Shown here piece by piece: positions 18,131 through 26,938 of a stretch of 64,000 nt of DNA. Below the pieces are notes generated by a model. The model made no database searches. It had not been told where the DNA came from and saw only the letters and a list, made by a program, of their open reading frames with translations. Position 1 is the stretch's first letter; the number at the start of each line of letters is the position of its first letter. Location: positions 4,898,001 to 4,962,000 of the forward strand of contig NZ_CP034689.1 of the NCBI RefSeq assembly GCF_003994415.1. The letters run 5' to 3'. The stretch comes from Achromobacter spanius. Lineage in GTDB: Bacteria > Pseudomonadota > Gammaproteobacteria > Burkholderiales > Burkholderiaceae_B. A program made the translations under genes and the position numbers.

Positions 18131-18757
18131 ATGACCAAGCCCTACGTGAAACTGGACAAGAACGAAGCCGCCGTCCTGCTGGTTGATCACCAGGCTGGCC
18201 TGCTTTCCCTGGTGCGTGATTTCCAACCGGACCAATTCAAGAACAACGTGCTGGCCCTGGCCGACCTGGCCGAATATTTCAAGCTGCCCACCATCCTGAC
18301 CACCAGCTTCGAAGACGGCCCCAACGGCCCGCTGGTCCAGGAACTGAAAGACAAATTCCCCACCGCCCCCTACATTGCCCGCCCCGGCAACATCAACGCC
18401 TGGGACAACGAAGACTTCGTCCGGGCCGTCAAAGCCACCGGCAAGAAGCAACTGATCATCGCCGGCGTGGTCACCGAAGTGTGCGTCGCCTTCCCCGCCC
18501 TGTCGGCGCTGGAAGAAGGCTTTGACGTGTTCGTCGTGACCGATGCGTCGGGCACGTTCAACGAAGTTACCCGCAACGCCGCCTGGAGCCGCATGGAACA
18601 AGCCGGCGCGCAACTGATGTCGTGGTTCGGCGTGGCCTGCGAACTGCATCGCGACTGGCGCAACGACGTGGAAGGCCTGGGCACCCTCTTCGCCAACCAC
18701 ATTCCTGATTACCGCAATCTGATGGCCTCGTACTCGGCCAACCGCAAGGCCAACTAA
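18131..18757 (+). CDS. Isochorismatase-like hydrolase (YcaC type)
   Basis: This 208-residue cysteine hydrolase has catalytic Asp in LLVDHQAGL, Lys in KATGKKQLIIAG and the nucleophilic Cys in TEVCVAFPAL, all in family order. Members cleave amides or isochorismate; the YcaC subgroup has no settled substrate. The ATG lies behind an ACGGAGC site. The LysR gene immediately upstream suggests an inducible role. Confidence 0.93.
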   Translation: MTKPYVKLDKNEAAVLLVDHQAGLLSLVRDFQPDQFKNNVLALADLAEYFKLPTILTTSFEDGPNGPLVQELKDKFPTAPYIARPGNINAWDNEDFVRAVKATGKKQLIIAGVVTEVCVAFPALSALEEGFDVFVVTDASGTFNEVTRNAAWSRMEQAGAQLMSWFGVACELHRDWRNDVEGLGTLFANHIPDYRNLMASYSANRKAN

Positions 18758-18897
18758 GCCGCGATCTTCCCCCGCGGGCCGGATGCAGAAATATTTGCAT
18801 CCGGCCTGCATCCAATTCGGTCTCCCGCGTGTAGTACCTGTACCGGCGCGCATGGTGCGCGTCGTCTACAGACCTTTCACGTCGCTGGAGACCGCTC

Positions 18898-19461
18898 ATG
18901 AAGACCCAACGTTCGCACCGCATCCCCGTCGTTACCGGCCTGTTCGCCGTGTCGCTCCTGGCCGCCTGCGGCTCGATGAGTTCCAAATCCATGGCTTATT
19001 CCCAAGCCAACCTGCCCGCCAGCATCCAGGTGCCGGCCGGCAACAAGGTGGCCTGGGAAACCGTGGGCGTGGGCGAAATCACCTACGAATGCCGCGCCAA
19101 GGCCGACATGAAGGGCCAGGCCGAATGGGTGTTCGCCGGCCCCAACGCCGCGCTGAATGACCGCATGGGCAAGCAGGTGGGCAAGTACTACGGCCCGCCC
19201 GCCACCTGGGAAGCCATGGACGGCTCGAAAGTCACCGGCAAGCAACTGGCCGTGGCGCCCGCCGGCGACGGCAACATCCCCTACCAACTGGTGCAGGCGA
19301 ATCCGGCCATGGGCGCGGGCGCGATGACCGGTGTGACCTACATCCAGCGCGTCGCGCTCAAGGGCGGCGTGGCGCCGAAGACGCCGTGCACCACGGCGAT
19401 GCTGGGCCAGAAAAGCGTGGTGAAGTACCAGGCTGACTACATTTTCTGGAAGGCGAACTAA
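18898..19461 (+). CDS. DUF3455 domain lipoprotein
   Basis: This 187-residue protein has a lipoprotein signal (LLAACGS, Cys near residue 23) and a DUF3455 domain with GVGEITYECRAK, AEWVFAGPNA and VTYIQRVALKGGVAP. The family resembles secreted proteins of unknown function. It lies just upstream of the second ECF/anti-sigma pair, mirroring the fasciclin protein next to the first pair, so it may belong to that sigma factor's regulon. A GC hairpin follows the stop. Confidence 0.88.
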   Translation: MKTQRSHRIPVVTGLFAVSLLAACGSMSSKSMAYSQANLPASIQVPAGNKVAWETVGVGEITYECRAKADMKGQAEWVFAGPNAALNDRMGKQVGKYYGPPATWEAMDGSKVTGKQLAVAPAGDGNIPYQLVQANPAMGAGAMTGVTYIQRVALKGGVAPKTPCTTAMLGQKSVVKYQADYIFWKAN

Positions 19462-19468
19462 GCCCGCC

Positions 19469-19492
19469 GGCCCGCCGCCCCATCGGCGGGCC
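19469..19492 (+). terminator. GC hairpin after DUF3455 gene
   Basis: GGCCCGCCG (19469-19477) pairs with CGGCGGGCC (19484-19492) across six bases. There is no T run, so it may slow rather than end transcription into the sigma factor gene. Confidence 0.45.
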
Positions 19493-19580
19493 AGCGGCTG
19501 GAGAGTCCGGTAAGATGGCGCAACCTTCAACCGCGCATGACGGGTTCGCGCGGCCGCTCCCTTACCGTCACTGCTCTCGC

Positions 19581-20150
19581 ATGCCGAACCGCCTGACCCC
19601 GGATTTCGATTACGAAGCTGCCTTGCAGGCCTGCGCGGCCGGTCGCCGGCCCGCGCTGGAAGCGCTGTATCGGCAAGAAGGCCCGCGCCTGCTGGGCGTG
19701 GCCCAACGACTCCTGCGCGATCGCGCTTGGGCAGAGGACATCGTGCATGACGCATTCGTCAAGATCTGGAACCAGGCCGACACGTTCGACGCATCGCGCG
19801 GATCGGGACGCGGCTGGGTGTACAGCATCACCCGCAATCTGGCGTTGAATGCGCTGCGCGACACCGCTCGCGAAACCGACGTTGACGATGACGCGGCCGC
19901 CGCCCTGGACGCGCGCGACGCCATTGAAGCCTGGCACGACACCCGCGACGCCTTCGACTGGCGCGCCAGCGCCGGACGCATTGGCCCCTGCCTGGAAGAA
20001 CTGGAACCCGTACGCCGCAACTGCGTGCTGCATGCCTACGTAGAGGGGCTGACGCACAGCGAAATCGCCAAGCGCCTGGGTGCCCCGCTGGGCACCGTCA
20101 AGGCCTGGATCAAGCGCAGCCTGCAAGCGCTTAAGGAGTGCCTGGCATGA
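19581..20150 (+). CDS. RNA polymerase ECF sigma factor (copy 2)
   Basis: This 189-residue sigma factor has region 2 (LLGVAQRLLRDRAWAEDIV, IWNQADTFD, GWVYSITRNLALNALR) and region 4 (VEGLTHSEIAKRLGAPLGT, VKAWIKRSLQALKECLA). The ATG at 19581 removes a non-conserved upstream extension. It shares architecture and the C-terminal LKxCL pattern with copy 1 at 8834. Its stop overlaps the next start (ATGA), so it is coupled to its anti-sigma factor. Confidence 0.94.
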   Translation: MPNRLTPDFDYEAALQACAAGRRPALEALYRQEGPRLLGVAQRLLRDRAWAEDIVHDAFVKIWNQADTFDASRGSGRGWVYSITRNLALNALRDTARETDVDDDAAAALDARDAIEAWHDTRDAFDWRASAGRIGPCLEELEPVRRNCVLHAYVEGLTHSEIAKRLGAPLGTVKAWIKRSLQALKECLA

Positions 20151-20884
20151 GCGCTCCGCAACCGTCCCACGACGACATCGACGAGCTCGCTGGCGAATAT
20201 GTGCTGGGCACCTTGTCGGCCACGCAACGCCGCGACGCGCAGGCGCGCATGACGCACGACGCAGACCTGCGCGCGGCGGTCGCGCGCTGGGAAGCCAGGC
20301 TCTTGCCCTTGACCAACCTGTCCGAGCCGGTTGAACCGTCGACCAGCCTTTGGCCTCGCATTACCCGCACGCTGGATTCGGCACAGGCGCAGGCGCGGCC
20401 CGCTGCCAGCGCCAAGCCCCCCCCCAAGCCCGGCCTCTGGGACAGCCTGGCATTCTGGCGCAGCCTGGCCATGGGTGGCATGGCGGCGGTGCTGATCCTG
20501 GGCAGCACGCTGGCGCTGCGCCCGGTGGCCACGCCCGATGCGCCGCAGTATGTGGTGGTGTTGGTAGCGCCGCAATCGCAAGCGCCCGGCTGGGTGGTGC
20601 AGGCGCAGGCCGGCCAAAGCGCCGTGCAACTGGTGCCCATCACCGCAACCGAAGTGCCGCCGGATCGTGCGCTGGAATTCTGGACCAAGGCCGATGGCTG
20701 GGCCGGCCCCGTATCGCTGGGCCTGGTCAAACCCGGCGAGCCGGTCCGGATCCCGCTGGACAAGCTGCCGCCGTTGGAACCCAACCAGCTTTTCGAGCTG
20801 ACGCTGGAACCCAAGACCGGCTCGCCCATCGGCAAGCCCACCGGCCCGATTCAATTCATCGGGCGCGCGGTCAAGATGCTGTAG
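20147..20884 (+). CDS. Anti-sigma factor, RskA family (copy 2)
   Basis: This 245-residue protein parallels copy 1. The N-terminal part reads DELAGEYVLGTLSATQRRD and VARWEARLLPLT, one membrane helix spans about 104-123, and the periplasmic RskA domain contains LEFWTKADG and SLGLVKPGEP, ending GPIQFIGRAVK. It should hold the ECF sigma factor inactive at the membrane. The ATG at 20147 overlaps the sigma gene stop, which fixes the start. Confidence 0.9.
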   Translation: MSAPQPSHDDIDELAGEYVLGTLSATQRRDAQARMTHDADLRAAVARWEARLLPLTNLSEPVEPSTSLWPRITRTLDSAQAQARPAASAKPPPKPGLWDSLAFWRSLAMGGMAAVLILGSTLALRPVATPDAPQYVVVLVAPQSQAPGWVVQAQAGQSAVQLVPITATEVPPDRALEFWTKADGWAGPVSLGLVKPGEPVRIPLDKLPPLEPNQLFELTLEPKTGSPIGKPTGPIQFIGRAVKML

Positions 20885-20897
20885 CGGACATCACCCT

Positions 20898-22046
20898 CTA
20901 GCGCTTGCGCGCGAAGGGATACGCCTGCTGCGCCAGGAACGTGCCCGGCATGTCGTTGTCCAGGATGCCGTAGTTCTCGGGCAAGCGCTTGCCCACGCCG
21001 CGCACGGCGGTGCCAAAGGCGTAATCGATGAACGAGAAGTGCGCGGCGTAGTTCTTGTCGATGGCTTCGGTGTCTGACGAGTGATGCCAGTGATGGAAAT
21101 CCGGCGTCACGATGATGTAGCGCAGCCAGCCCCACGGCAGCTTCACGTTGGAATGGATCAACACGGCCTGGAACCCGACGATGATGATGTAGGCGTCCAG
21201 CACCGCCTTTGAAAACCCCAGCACGAACAGCACGCCCAACACCGCCACGCGGGTGATCAGCAGTTCAACGATGTGCAGGCGCGAACCGGCCAGCCAGTCC
21301 AGCGTGCGCGTGCTGTGGTGCACCGCGTGAAAGCGCCACATGAACGGCACCTCGTGATAGACGCGATGCGCCGCGTACTGAGCCAGGTCCGCCACCAGCA
21401 CCGCCACGAACAGTTCCAGCAAATACGGCATCGACTGAATGGCGGCCTGCAAGGGTTCATACGCCGCCCACGAAAACAGCCGGTGGATGAAAAAATTGAT
21501 GCACAGCAGCACCGCGCCCACCGACAGGTGGTTGAACAGGAAGTGCTTCATGTCCACCTGCCATTCGCCGCGAAACACGGGCTGCCCGGGATACAGCGGT
21601 GTCAACTTCTCGAAAATGATGAAGACCATGCTGGACGCCAGCAGATCCAGAATGAACCAGTCCAGGCCCAGGTACGGGTGGTTGCCGGTGTTGGACGCGG
21701 TCACCACCACCTGGCTGCCGCCTGCCGCCACCGCGCAGCACACCAGCGCGAAGGCCGAGATGTTCAGCCAGCGCTGACGCCCCAGCACGGTATTGGCAAG
21801 CGCAATGGAACCCGACACCAGCAACGCGGAAAACAGCAGCGTGCGCATCGCTTCCACGGAGTAGAAGGCGCGCAGTTCGGGGGTGGTGAGATAGGCGGGG
21901 AAGTGAAAAGCCAGCACGCCCAGCACGGCCAGAATGGCCAGGAACAGGGCAATCACGCCGCTGATCATGCCGGTACCCGGGTGGATGCGCCCGTCCTTGC
22001 GGAAAAGCTCAAAAACTTGCCGAACACCGGACGCGCGCTGTTTCAT
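20898..22046 (-). CDS. Sterol desaturase/fatty acid hydroxylase family protein
   Basis: This membrane protein (382 residues from this start) has N-terminal helices followed by the histidine clusters of the diiron hydroxylase superfamily: AHRVYHEV, FHAVHHST and FHHWHHSSDTEA. These ligands support an oxygen-dependent lipid or sterol-like hydroxylase or desaturase. ATG codons at 22103 and further upstream extend the frame, but neither has a clear ribosome site; 22046 begins the conserved-looking part. It converges on the second anti-sigma gene. Confidence 0.87.
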   Translation of the reverse strand: MKQRASGVRQVFELFRKDGRIHPGTGMISGVIALFLAILAVLGVLAFHFPAYLTTPELRAFYSVEAMRTLLFSALLVSGSIALANTVLGRQRWLNISAFALVCCAVAAGGSQVVVTASNTGNHPYLGLDWFILDLLASSMVFIIFEKLTPLYPGQPVFRGEWQVDMKHFLFNHLSVGAVLLCINFFIHRLFSWAAYEPLQAAIQSMPYLLELFVAVLVADLAQYAAHRVYHEVPFMWRFHAVHHSTRTLDWLAGSRLHIVELLITRVAVLGVLFVLGFSKAVLDAYIIIVGFQAVLIHSNVKLPWGWLRYIIVTPDFHHWHHSSDTEAIDKNYAAHFSFIDYAFGTAVRGVGKRLPENYGILDNDMPGTFLAQQAYPFARKR

Positions 22047-22298
22047 GTCTGCGATATGACTGACCACGGGGGCCAGAGTGTATCCCCGCCTTGACCTCGC
22101 CATGTAATCAAACGTGAATATCAACGACAAATTCAGCGCCCGTTCGTATCGCCCTTGTTCGCGCGCAACCCGCTTGCCCCGCCCTGGCAGGGGGCGGGTT
22201 GACAATGAACAGTCGTTGGCGTGTCATGAGGACGCCGACGCTCGCCGCGCTTGGCGCGTGCCGGTCCCCGTCAACGGGTTACCAAGAGAGAGGCCCTA

Positions 22299-22523
22299 AT
22301 GTTCCCTGAATATCGCCAACTCATTACGCAGCTGAAATCCGAGAACGCGCATTTCTCGGCCCTGTTCCAGCGTCACAACGACCTGGACCAGGAAATCCAA
22401 AATATGGAGGACGGCAAGGTGCCGTCCTCAAGCGCCCACATCGAGGTGCTGAAAAAAGAAAAACTGCTGCTCAAGGACAAGCTCTACGGCTTGCTACGCG
22501 CAGCCGACCAGAACACTGGCTGA
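22299..22523 (+). CDS. YdcH family (DUF465) small protein
   Basis: This 74-residue, strongly helical protein has the family pattern: FPEYRQLITQLKSENAHF, then LDQEIQNMEDG and a C-terminal LKKEKLLLKDKLYGLL. A short antiparallel helical hairpin or coiled coil is expected. The function is unknown. The ATG follows AGAGAGG. Confidence 0.9.
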   Translation: MFPEYRQLITQLKSENAHFSALFQRHNDLDQEIQNMEDGKVPSSSAHIEVLKKEKLLLKDKLYGLLRAADQNTG

Positions 22524-22550
22524 GCGCCTGCCCGACAGCGGCAGCCCGCC

Positions 22551-23537
22551 CTACATCAGCTCCAGGCCCGCCCCCCGCACCACGACCGCGTACCTCGCCA
22601 TTTCAGAACGAAAGTGCGCCGCCGTCTGTTCGGGGGGCATCAGCAAAATGCGGTTATTCTGCGCCGCCATGGCCTGCTTGACCTCGGGTGAGTTGAACGC
22701 CCGACCCAATGCATCGTAGATGCGGCGCACATCGGCCGCCGGCAAGTTGGCCGGCCCTGCCGCGGCGAACCAACCACCGATCTCGTAATTCGTCAGCCCT
22801 TGCTCGCGCGCCGTGGGCAAATCAGGCAAGGCTGCCATCCGCTCGGCGCCGCAGGCCGCCAGCGCTTTGAGCCCGCCGCTCTTGATCTGCGGCAGCACCG
22901 AAGGCAGCGACAAGACGCCGAAATCCACCTGCCCGCTTATCAGGTCCGTCATCATGGGGCCCACGCCTTTATAGGGAATGTGTCGCGCTTTGACCCCCGC
23001 CTGCTGCACAAACATCTCGGCGGCCAGATGCAGGATGGTGCCGTTGCCCGACGAGGCGTAGTTATAGCGGCCGGGTTCGCGCGACAGCAATGCGGTCAGC
23101 TCCTTGAGGTTGCCCGCCGCGATCTGCTTCGGGTTGGCCACGATGAGGAACGGCGTCATGCCCACCATGCTGATCGGCGTGATGTCAGCCAGCGGGTCGA
23201 ATGGCAAAGACTTATAGACGCTGGGAAAAATCACATGATTGTTCGACAGCATGCTTAGCGTGTAGCCGTCCGGCGCTGACCGCACCAACGCGGACGTGCC
23301 CACGATGCCGCCCGCGCCCGGCTGGTTTTCGACCACGACCGTATGGCCCAGCGCGGCGGACAGCGCCGGGCCGGCCGACCGCGTGATCGTGTCCACGCCC
23401 GACCCCACCCCCACGGGCAGGATGAATTTGATGGGCCGGTCCGACTGCGCCCTGCCCAGGGCTGGCGCGCCCAACATCGCCACGCCCAGCGCTCCCAGTA
23501 CTTGTCGGCGGCTCCACCCCGCGCGTTGATTGCTCAT
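22551..23537 (-). CDS. Bug/TctC tripartite tricarboxylate receptor (module A)
   Basis: This 328-residue periplasmic solute receptor has a twin-arginine-like signal (WSRRQVLGALG, cleavage near 30), then DRPIKFILPVGVGSGVD, VENQPGAGGIVG and APDGYTLSMLS, the Bug family marks. Bug proteins bind carboxylates and amides and feed TctAB permeases. No TctA or TctB gene lies in the window, so this is an orphan receptor that may share a permease or act as a sensor. It is the last gene of a leftward unit with the lyase and CoA transferase, behind an AGGAGA site. Confidence 0.93.
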   Translation of the reverse strand: MSNQRAGWSRRQVLGALGVAMLGAPALGRAQSDRPIKFILPVGVGSGVDTITRSAGPALSAALGHTVVVENQPGAGGIVGTSALVRSAPDGYTLSMLSNNHVIFPSVYKSLPFDPLADITPISMVGMTPFLIVANPKQIAAGNLKELTALLSREPGRYNYASSGNGTILHLAAEMFVQQAGVKARHIPYKGVGPMMTDLISGQVDFGVLSLPSVLPQIKSGGLKALAACGAERMAALPDLPTAREQGLTNYEIGGWFAAAGPANLPAADVRRIYDALGRAFNSPEVKQAMAAQNNRILLMPPEQTAAHFRSEMARYAVVVRGAGLELM

Positions 23538-23567
23538 GTTTGTCTCCTGTTGGTTTTTTGTTTCCCA

Positions 23568-24793
23568 TCACGCTACCGTGCCCTGCTCCCGCAGCGCCGC
23601 AATCTGCGTTGCGTCATAACCCAGGTCCGCCAGCACGGCGTCCGTGTCCACGCCCAAGGTCGGCGGGTGCAGCCGCACCCCCAACCGGTGTCCGTCCATC
23701 ATCAATGGGAACAACGCCGCGCCCGCGGTCTGGCCGGCGCGTTCGCCGTCGGGCAGCCGGATGTCGGCCAGCCCACCCGTGGCGCGCAGATGCGGGTCGT
23801 CGTAAAGCGCTTCGGGCTTCACGATAGGCGCGAACGGCAAGCCGATGCGCTCGAATACGCTGGAGAGTTCCGCCGCGCTATAGCCGGCCAAACGCGCACG
23901 CAGATCGGCCAACAAGGTGGGGCGCAGACGCACCCGGTCATTGTTCGTGGCCATGGCCGGATCGCGCTTCAAGTCATCGAATCCGAAGGCGTCGCAGAAG
24001 GTCGCCCATTGCGCATCGCTGACGGCCGCCAGGAAGATCTGCTCGCCGTCCTTCACGGTGAACACGTCGTACAGCGCCCAGGCGGAAACACGATCGGGCA
24101 TCGGCGCGGACGGCTGGCCGGTGATGGCGTACTGCAGCATGTGCTGCCCCACCAGGAAGACGTTGTTCTCGAACAGGGCCGACTGCACTTCCTGCCCCCT
24201 GCCCGTAATACCCCGCTGGATCAGCGCGGCCATGGCGCCGATGGCGCCGAACATGCCGCCCATGATGTCGTTGACGCTGGTGCCCGCTCGCACCGGGTCG
24301 CCCGGCCGGCCGGTCATGTAGGCCAGCCCGCCCATCATTTGCACGACTTCATCCAGGGCGGTGCGCATCTCGTAGGGCCGGGCAGAAAGCCCTTGTGGCT
24401 GACGTAGATCAGCCGGGGGTTGTCTTGCGACAGCGAGGCGTAGTCCAGCCCGTACTTCGCCATCGTGCCGGGGCGAAAGTTCTCGGCCACCACGTCGGCG
24501 CTGGCCGCCAGCTTGCGCGCGGCGGCGGCGCCTTCGGGGCTTTGGATATCCAGCGCAATGCTCTTCTTGTTGCGGTTGAACATCGGGAAGAAGCCCGCGC
24601 CCACGCCCAGCAGATGCCGGGTGCGATCCCCCCGCACCGGTTCCACCTTGATGACTTCGGCACCCAGGTCCGCCAGCACCATGCCGCAGGTCGGGCCCAT
24701 CACCATGTGCGTGAACTCGACCACGCGCAAGCCGGCCAGCGGCAATGCACGGGGAGACGGGGGCGTAGCAGTATCTTGAATCGGTTGTGGCAT
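23568..24793 (-). pseudogene. CaiB/BaiF CoA transferase with frameshift (module A)
   Basis: The 5' part (from ATG 24793) reads LAGLRVVEFTHMVMGPTCGM and FRPGTMAKYGLDYASLS in one frame; the 3' part (EMRTALDEVVQMMGG, the Asp of SVNDIMGG, DAVLADLGYDATQ) is in another. The switch lies near 24374-24382, where adding one C to a short run (GGCCC to GGCCCC) restores a 408-residue protein. The enzyme would move CoA from a donor to a carboxylic acid. It is either a genuine inactivating deletion or a homopolymer sequencing error; protein similarity is intact on both sides, so the change is recent or artefactual. Confidence 0.85.
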
Positions 24794-24824
24794 GAGGAAG
24801 CTCGAAAGAAGTTGGCGGACGCAA

Positions 24825-25781
24825 TCAGGCAGCCGCGCCGGATAGGGAATGGAACGTCTTGGGCAGGCCGGCCTGCCACAGCGCGCCGTGCAAGGGCTGG
24901 TCCGGCAGCCAGACGCCAACCTTCTGGCGCAGCGCCAGCAGTCGGCTGATGTCCACGCCGGTGGTGATGCCCATGCTCTCCAGCATGAACACCAGGTCTT
25001 CCGTGCTGACATTGCCGCTGGCGCCGGGAGCATGCGGGCAGCCGCCGATGCCCGCCAGGCAAGCGTCAAAACGCGACACGCCCGTTTCCAATGCGGCCAG
25101 CACATTGGCCAGCCCCAAGCCCCGCGTGTCATGAAAGTGCGCACAGCACAGGCGATCGCCCGCCAGGCGGCGCGCCTCGTCAAAAAGCCGCCGCACCGCC
25201 ACGGGGTCGGCATAGCCGACCGTATCGGCCAGGCTGACACGGTCGGCGCCCGCATCCAGCAAGGCCTGCATCAGCCGCAATACTTCCTGCGGCGGGACAT
25301 GGCCCTGCAAGGTGCAGCCGAATGCCGTGCCCACCCCGCCTTCGATCAGCATCGACGACCCGGCCGCATCGCGCGCGGCGCGCATCTGGCCCACCATCGC
25401 CACCACCTCATCCGGGGTCTTGCGCAGGTTGGCCAGGCTATGGGCATGGCTGGCCGACAAGGGCACCAGCATCAGGTCCGCGCCGCTGGCCAGCGCGCGT
25501 TCGGCGCCTTTCAAGTTGGGCACCAAGACCGACACCGTTAATCCGTCCAGGCGTTTGGCGTGGGCCACCAAGGTCTCGGTATCCGCCAACTGCGGCAGCA
25601 GGCGGGCGGGCACGAACGACCCCACTTCAATCTCGCGCTGGCCGGCGGCGTAGGCGGCGTCGATCCATTCAAGCTTGGTTTGCGTGGGCATGACGACAGG
25701 CAAACTCTGCAAGCCGTCGCGCAGCCCCACTTCGCGCACCGTGGCGCGGTTCGGAAAACAGGAGGACGGGGCGATCGGCAT
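24825..25781 (-). CDS. Hydroxymethylglutaryl-CoA lyase-like enzyme (module A)
   Basis: This 318-residue HMGL/DRE-TIM protein has REVGLRDGLQS near 16-26 (catalytic Arg and metal-binding Asp), HFHDTRGLGLAN and the Cys loop GCPHAPGASGNVSTED. The family cleaves HMG-CoA or similar 3-hydroxyacyl-CoA thioesters to acetyl-CoA and a keto acid. The ATG at 25781 is used; the frame continues upstream only to a TTG. It is first in a leftward unit with the CoA transferase and Bug receptor, which fits uptake, CoA activation and cleavage of a hydroxy dicarboxylate. Confidence 0.92.
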   Translation of the reverse strand: MPIAPSSCFPNRATVREVGLRDGLQSLPVVMPTQTKLEWIDAAYAAGQREIEVGSFVPARLLPQLADTETLVAHAKRLDGLTVSVLVPNLKGAERALASGADLMLVPLSASHAHSLANLRKTPDEVVAMVGQMRAARDAAGSSMLIEGGVGTAFGCTLQGHVPPQEVLRLMQALLDAGADRVSLADTVGYADPVAVRRLFDEARRLAGDRLCCAHFHDTRGLGLANVLAALETGVSRFDACLAGIGGCPHAPGASGNVSTEDLVFMLESMGITTGVDISRLLALRQKVGVWLPDQPLHGALWQAGLPKTFHSLSGAAA

Positions 25782-25875
25782 GGCAGCGGCGTTATCCAGT
25801 AAGGCTTCATCAAGCAATCAAGCCAGTTTAGATATTCTCGATTCACGCACAAGCGGTATTCTGGAACGACTAATA

Positions 25876-25888
25876 TTCCATTTTGGAA
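25876..25888. promoter_or_regulatory. Candidate LysR operator (T-N11-A dyad), module A
   Basis: TTCCATTTTGGAA is a perfect dyad fitting the T-N11-A LTTR pattern. It lies 24 bases upstream of the LysR start and between the divergent genes. An overlapping TGGAAC half-site precedes it. Confidence 0.5.
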
Positions 25889-25911
25889 CTTCTTGAAAAG
25901 GCGGCACCGCC

Positions 25912-26820
25912 ATGCGTGACCTGGACATCACCACCCTGCGCCTGTTCATCTCCGTTTGTGAAACCGGCAACATCGCCCGCGCCGGCCAACGCGCCAACAT
26001 CGTCGGCTCGGCCATCAGCAAACGGCTGGCGCAGTTGGAAGACACCGTGGGCGCCAAGCTGTTGACGCGCAAGCGCCGGGGCGTCGAACCCACCGAGGCC
26101 GGCGAAACCCTGTTGGAACACGCACGCGCGATATTGGCCAGTTCGCAACGCATCGAACGCGACATGTCGGCCTACGCCAGCGGCGTGAAGGGGCAGGTGC
26201 GCATCCTGGCCACCGCGTCCGTTTTGGCGGAATCCCTGGCCGAAGACATCGCGGCATTTCTGCAAGCCGCCCCGCACCGCAACATCCGCGTGGACATGGA
26301 AGAGCGCGTCAGCCAGGACGTCGTGCGTGAGGTCAAGGGCGGCATCGCCAGCCTGGGTATCTGCTGGGACGCGGCCGACTTTCACGGGCTGGACACCCGG
26401 CCATATCGGGGCGACCGCCTGGCTGTCGTCACCGCGCCCGATCATCCGCTGGCCGAGCGCGACGCGGTCTGGTTCGACGAGGCCTTGGACTACGAGCATG
26501 TGAACATGCCCGCGGCGGGCGCGGTCCTGCGCATGTTGCAAACCGCGGCCAACCAAAGCGGCAAGTCTCTACGCCACCGCGTCACCGTCAGCAATTTCGA
26601 CTCTGCCTTCCGCGTGGTGCTGGCGGGCTTGGCAATCAGCGTGGCGCCCATCGAGGTGGCCACGCCCTATGCCCTGGCCCATGGCCTGCGCGTACTGCCC
26701 CTGCATGACCCCTGGAGCCACCGCCGCTTCGCCATCTGCATGCGCGACGTGCACGCGCTGTCGGCGGCGGCCAGCCTGTTGCTGGAGCATCTGGTCGCGG
26801 CGGGCCGGGCGTCGGCGTGA
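25912..26820 (+). CDS. LysR family transcriptional regulator (module A)
   Basis: This 302-residue LTTR has an N-terminal helix-turn-helix (DLDITTLRLFISVCETGNI, then GSAISKRLAQLEDTVGAKLL) and a substrate domain with GQVRILATASVLAE. It is divergent from the lyase/CoA transferase/Bug genes and should control them. It resembles the module B regulator at 37806 in length and wording (SKR in the recognition helix, GVKGQVRI versus GVRGQVRI), so the two modules look paralogous. Confidence 0.93.
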   Translation: MRDLDITTLRLFISVCETGNIARAGQRANIVGSAISKRLAQLEDTVGAKLLTRKRRGVEPTEAGETLLEHARAILASSQRIERDMSAYASGVKGQVRILATASVLAESLAEDIAAFLQAAPHRNIRVDMEERVSQDVVREVKGGIASLGICWDAADFHGLDTRPYRGDRLAVVTAPDHPLAERDAVWFDEALDYEHVNMPAAGAVLRMLQTAANQSGKSLRHRVTVSNFDSAFRVVLAGLAISVAPIEVATPYALAHGLRVLPLHDPWSHRRFAICMRDVHALSAAASLLLEHLVAAGRASA

Positions 26821-26839
26821 CACCTGGCCACCACGTTGT

Positions 26840-26881
26840 TTAGACGAACTAACGTTGATTTAGCTTATTTAGTTTTTCTAA
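26840..26881. promoter_or_regulatory. Twin TTAG-N5-CTAA sites upstream of exporter gene
   Basis: TTAGACGAACTAA (26840-26852) and TTAGTTTTTCTAA (26869-26881) share TTAG-N5-CTAA with centres 29 bases apart. A plausible promoter, TTGATT (26855-26860) and TCTAAT (26877-26882), lies within. They may bind the regulator of the exporter, for example an Lrp- or ArgP-like protein, but this is inference. Confidence 0.4.
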
Positions 26882-26938
26882 TCCTCTGCCAGCGGCTAGT
26901 CTGTCGCCCTTTCCATAAGGGTTGCCACGAGAGTTGCC

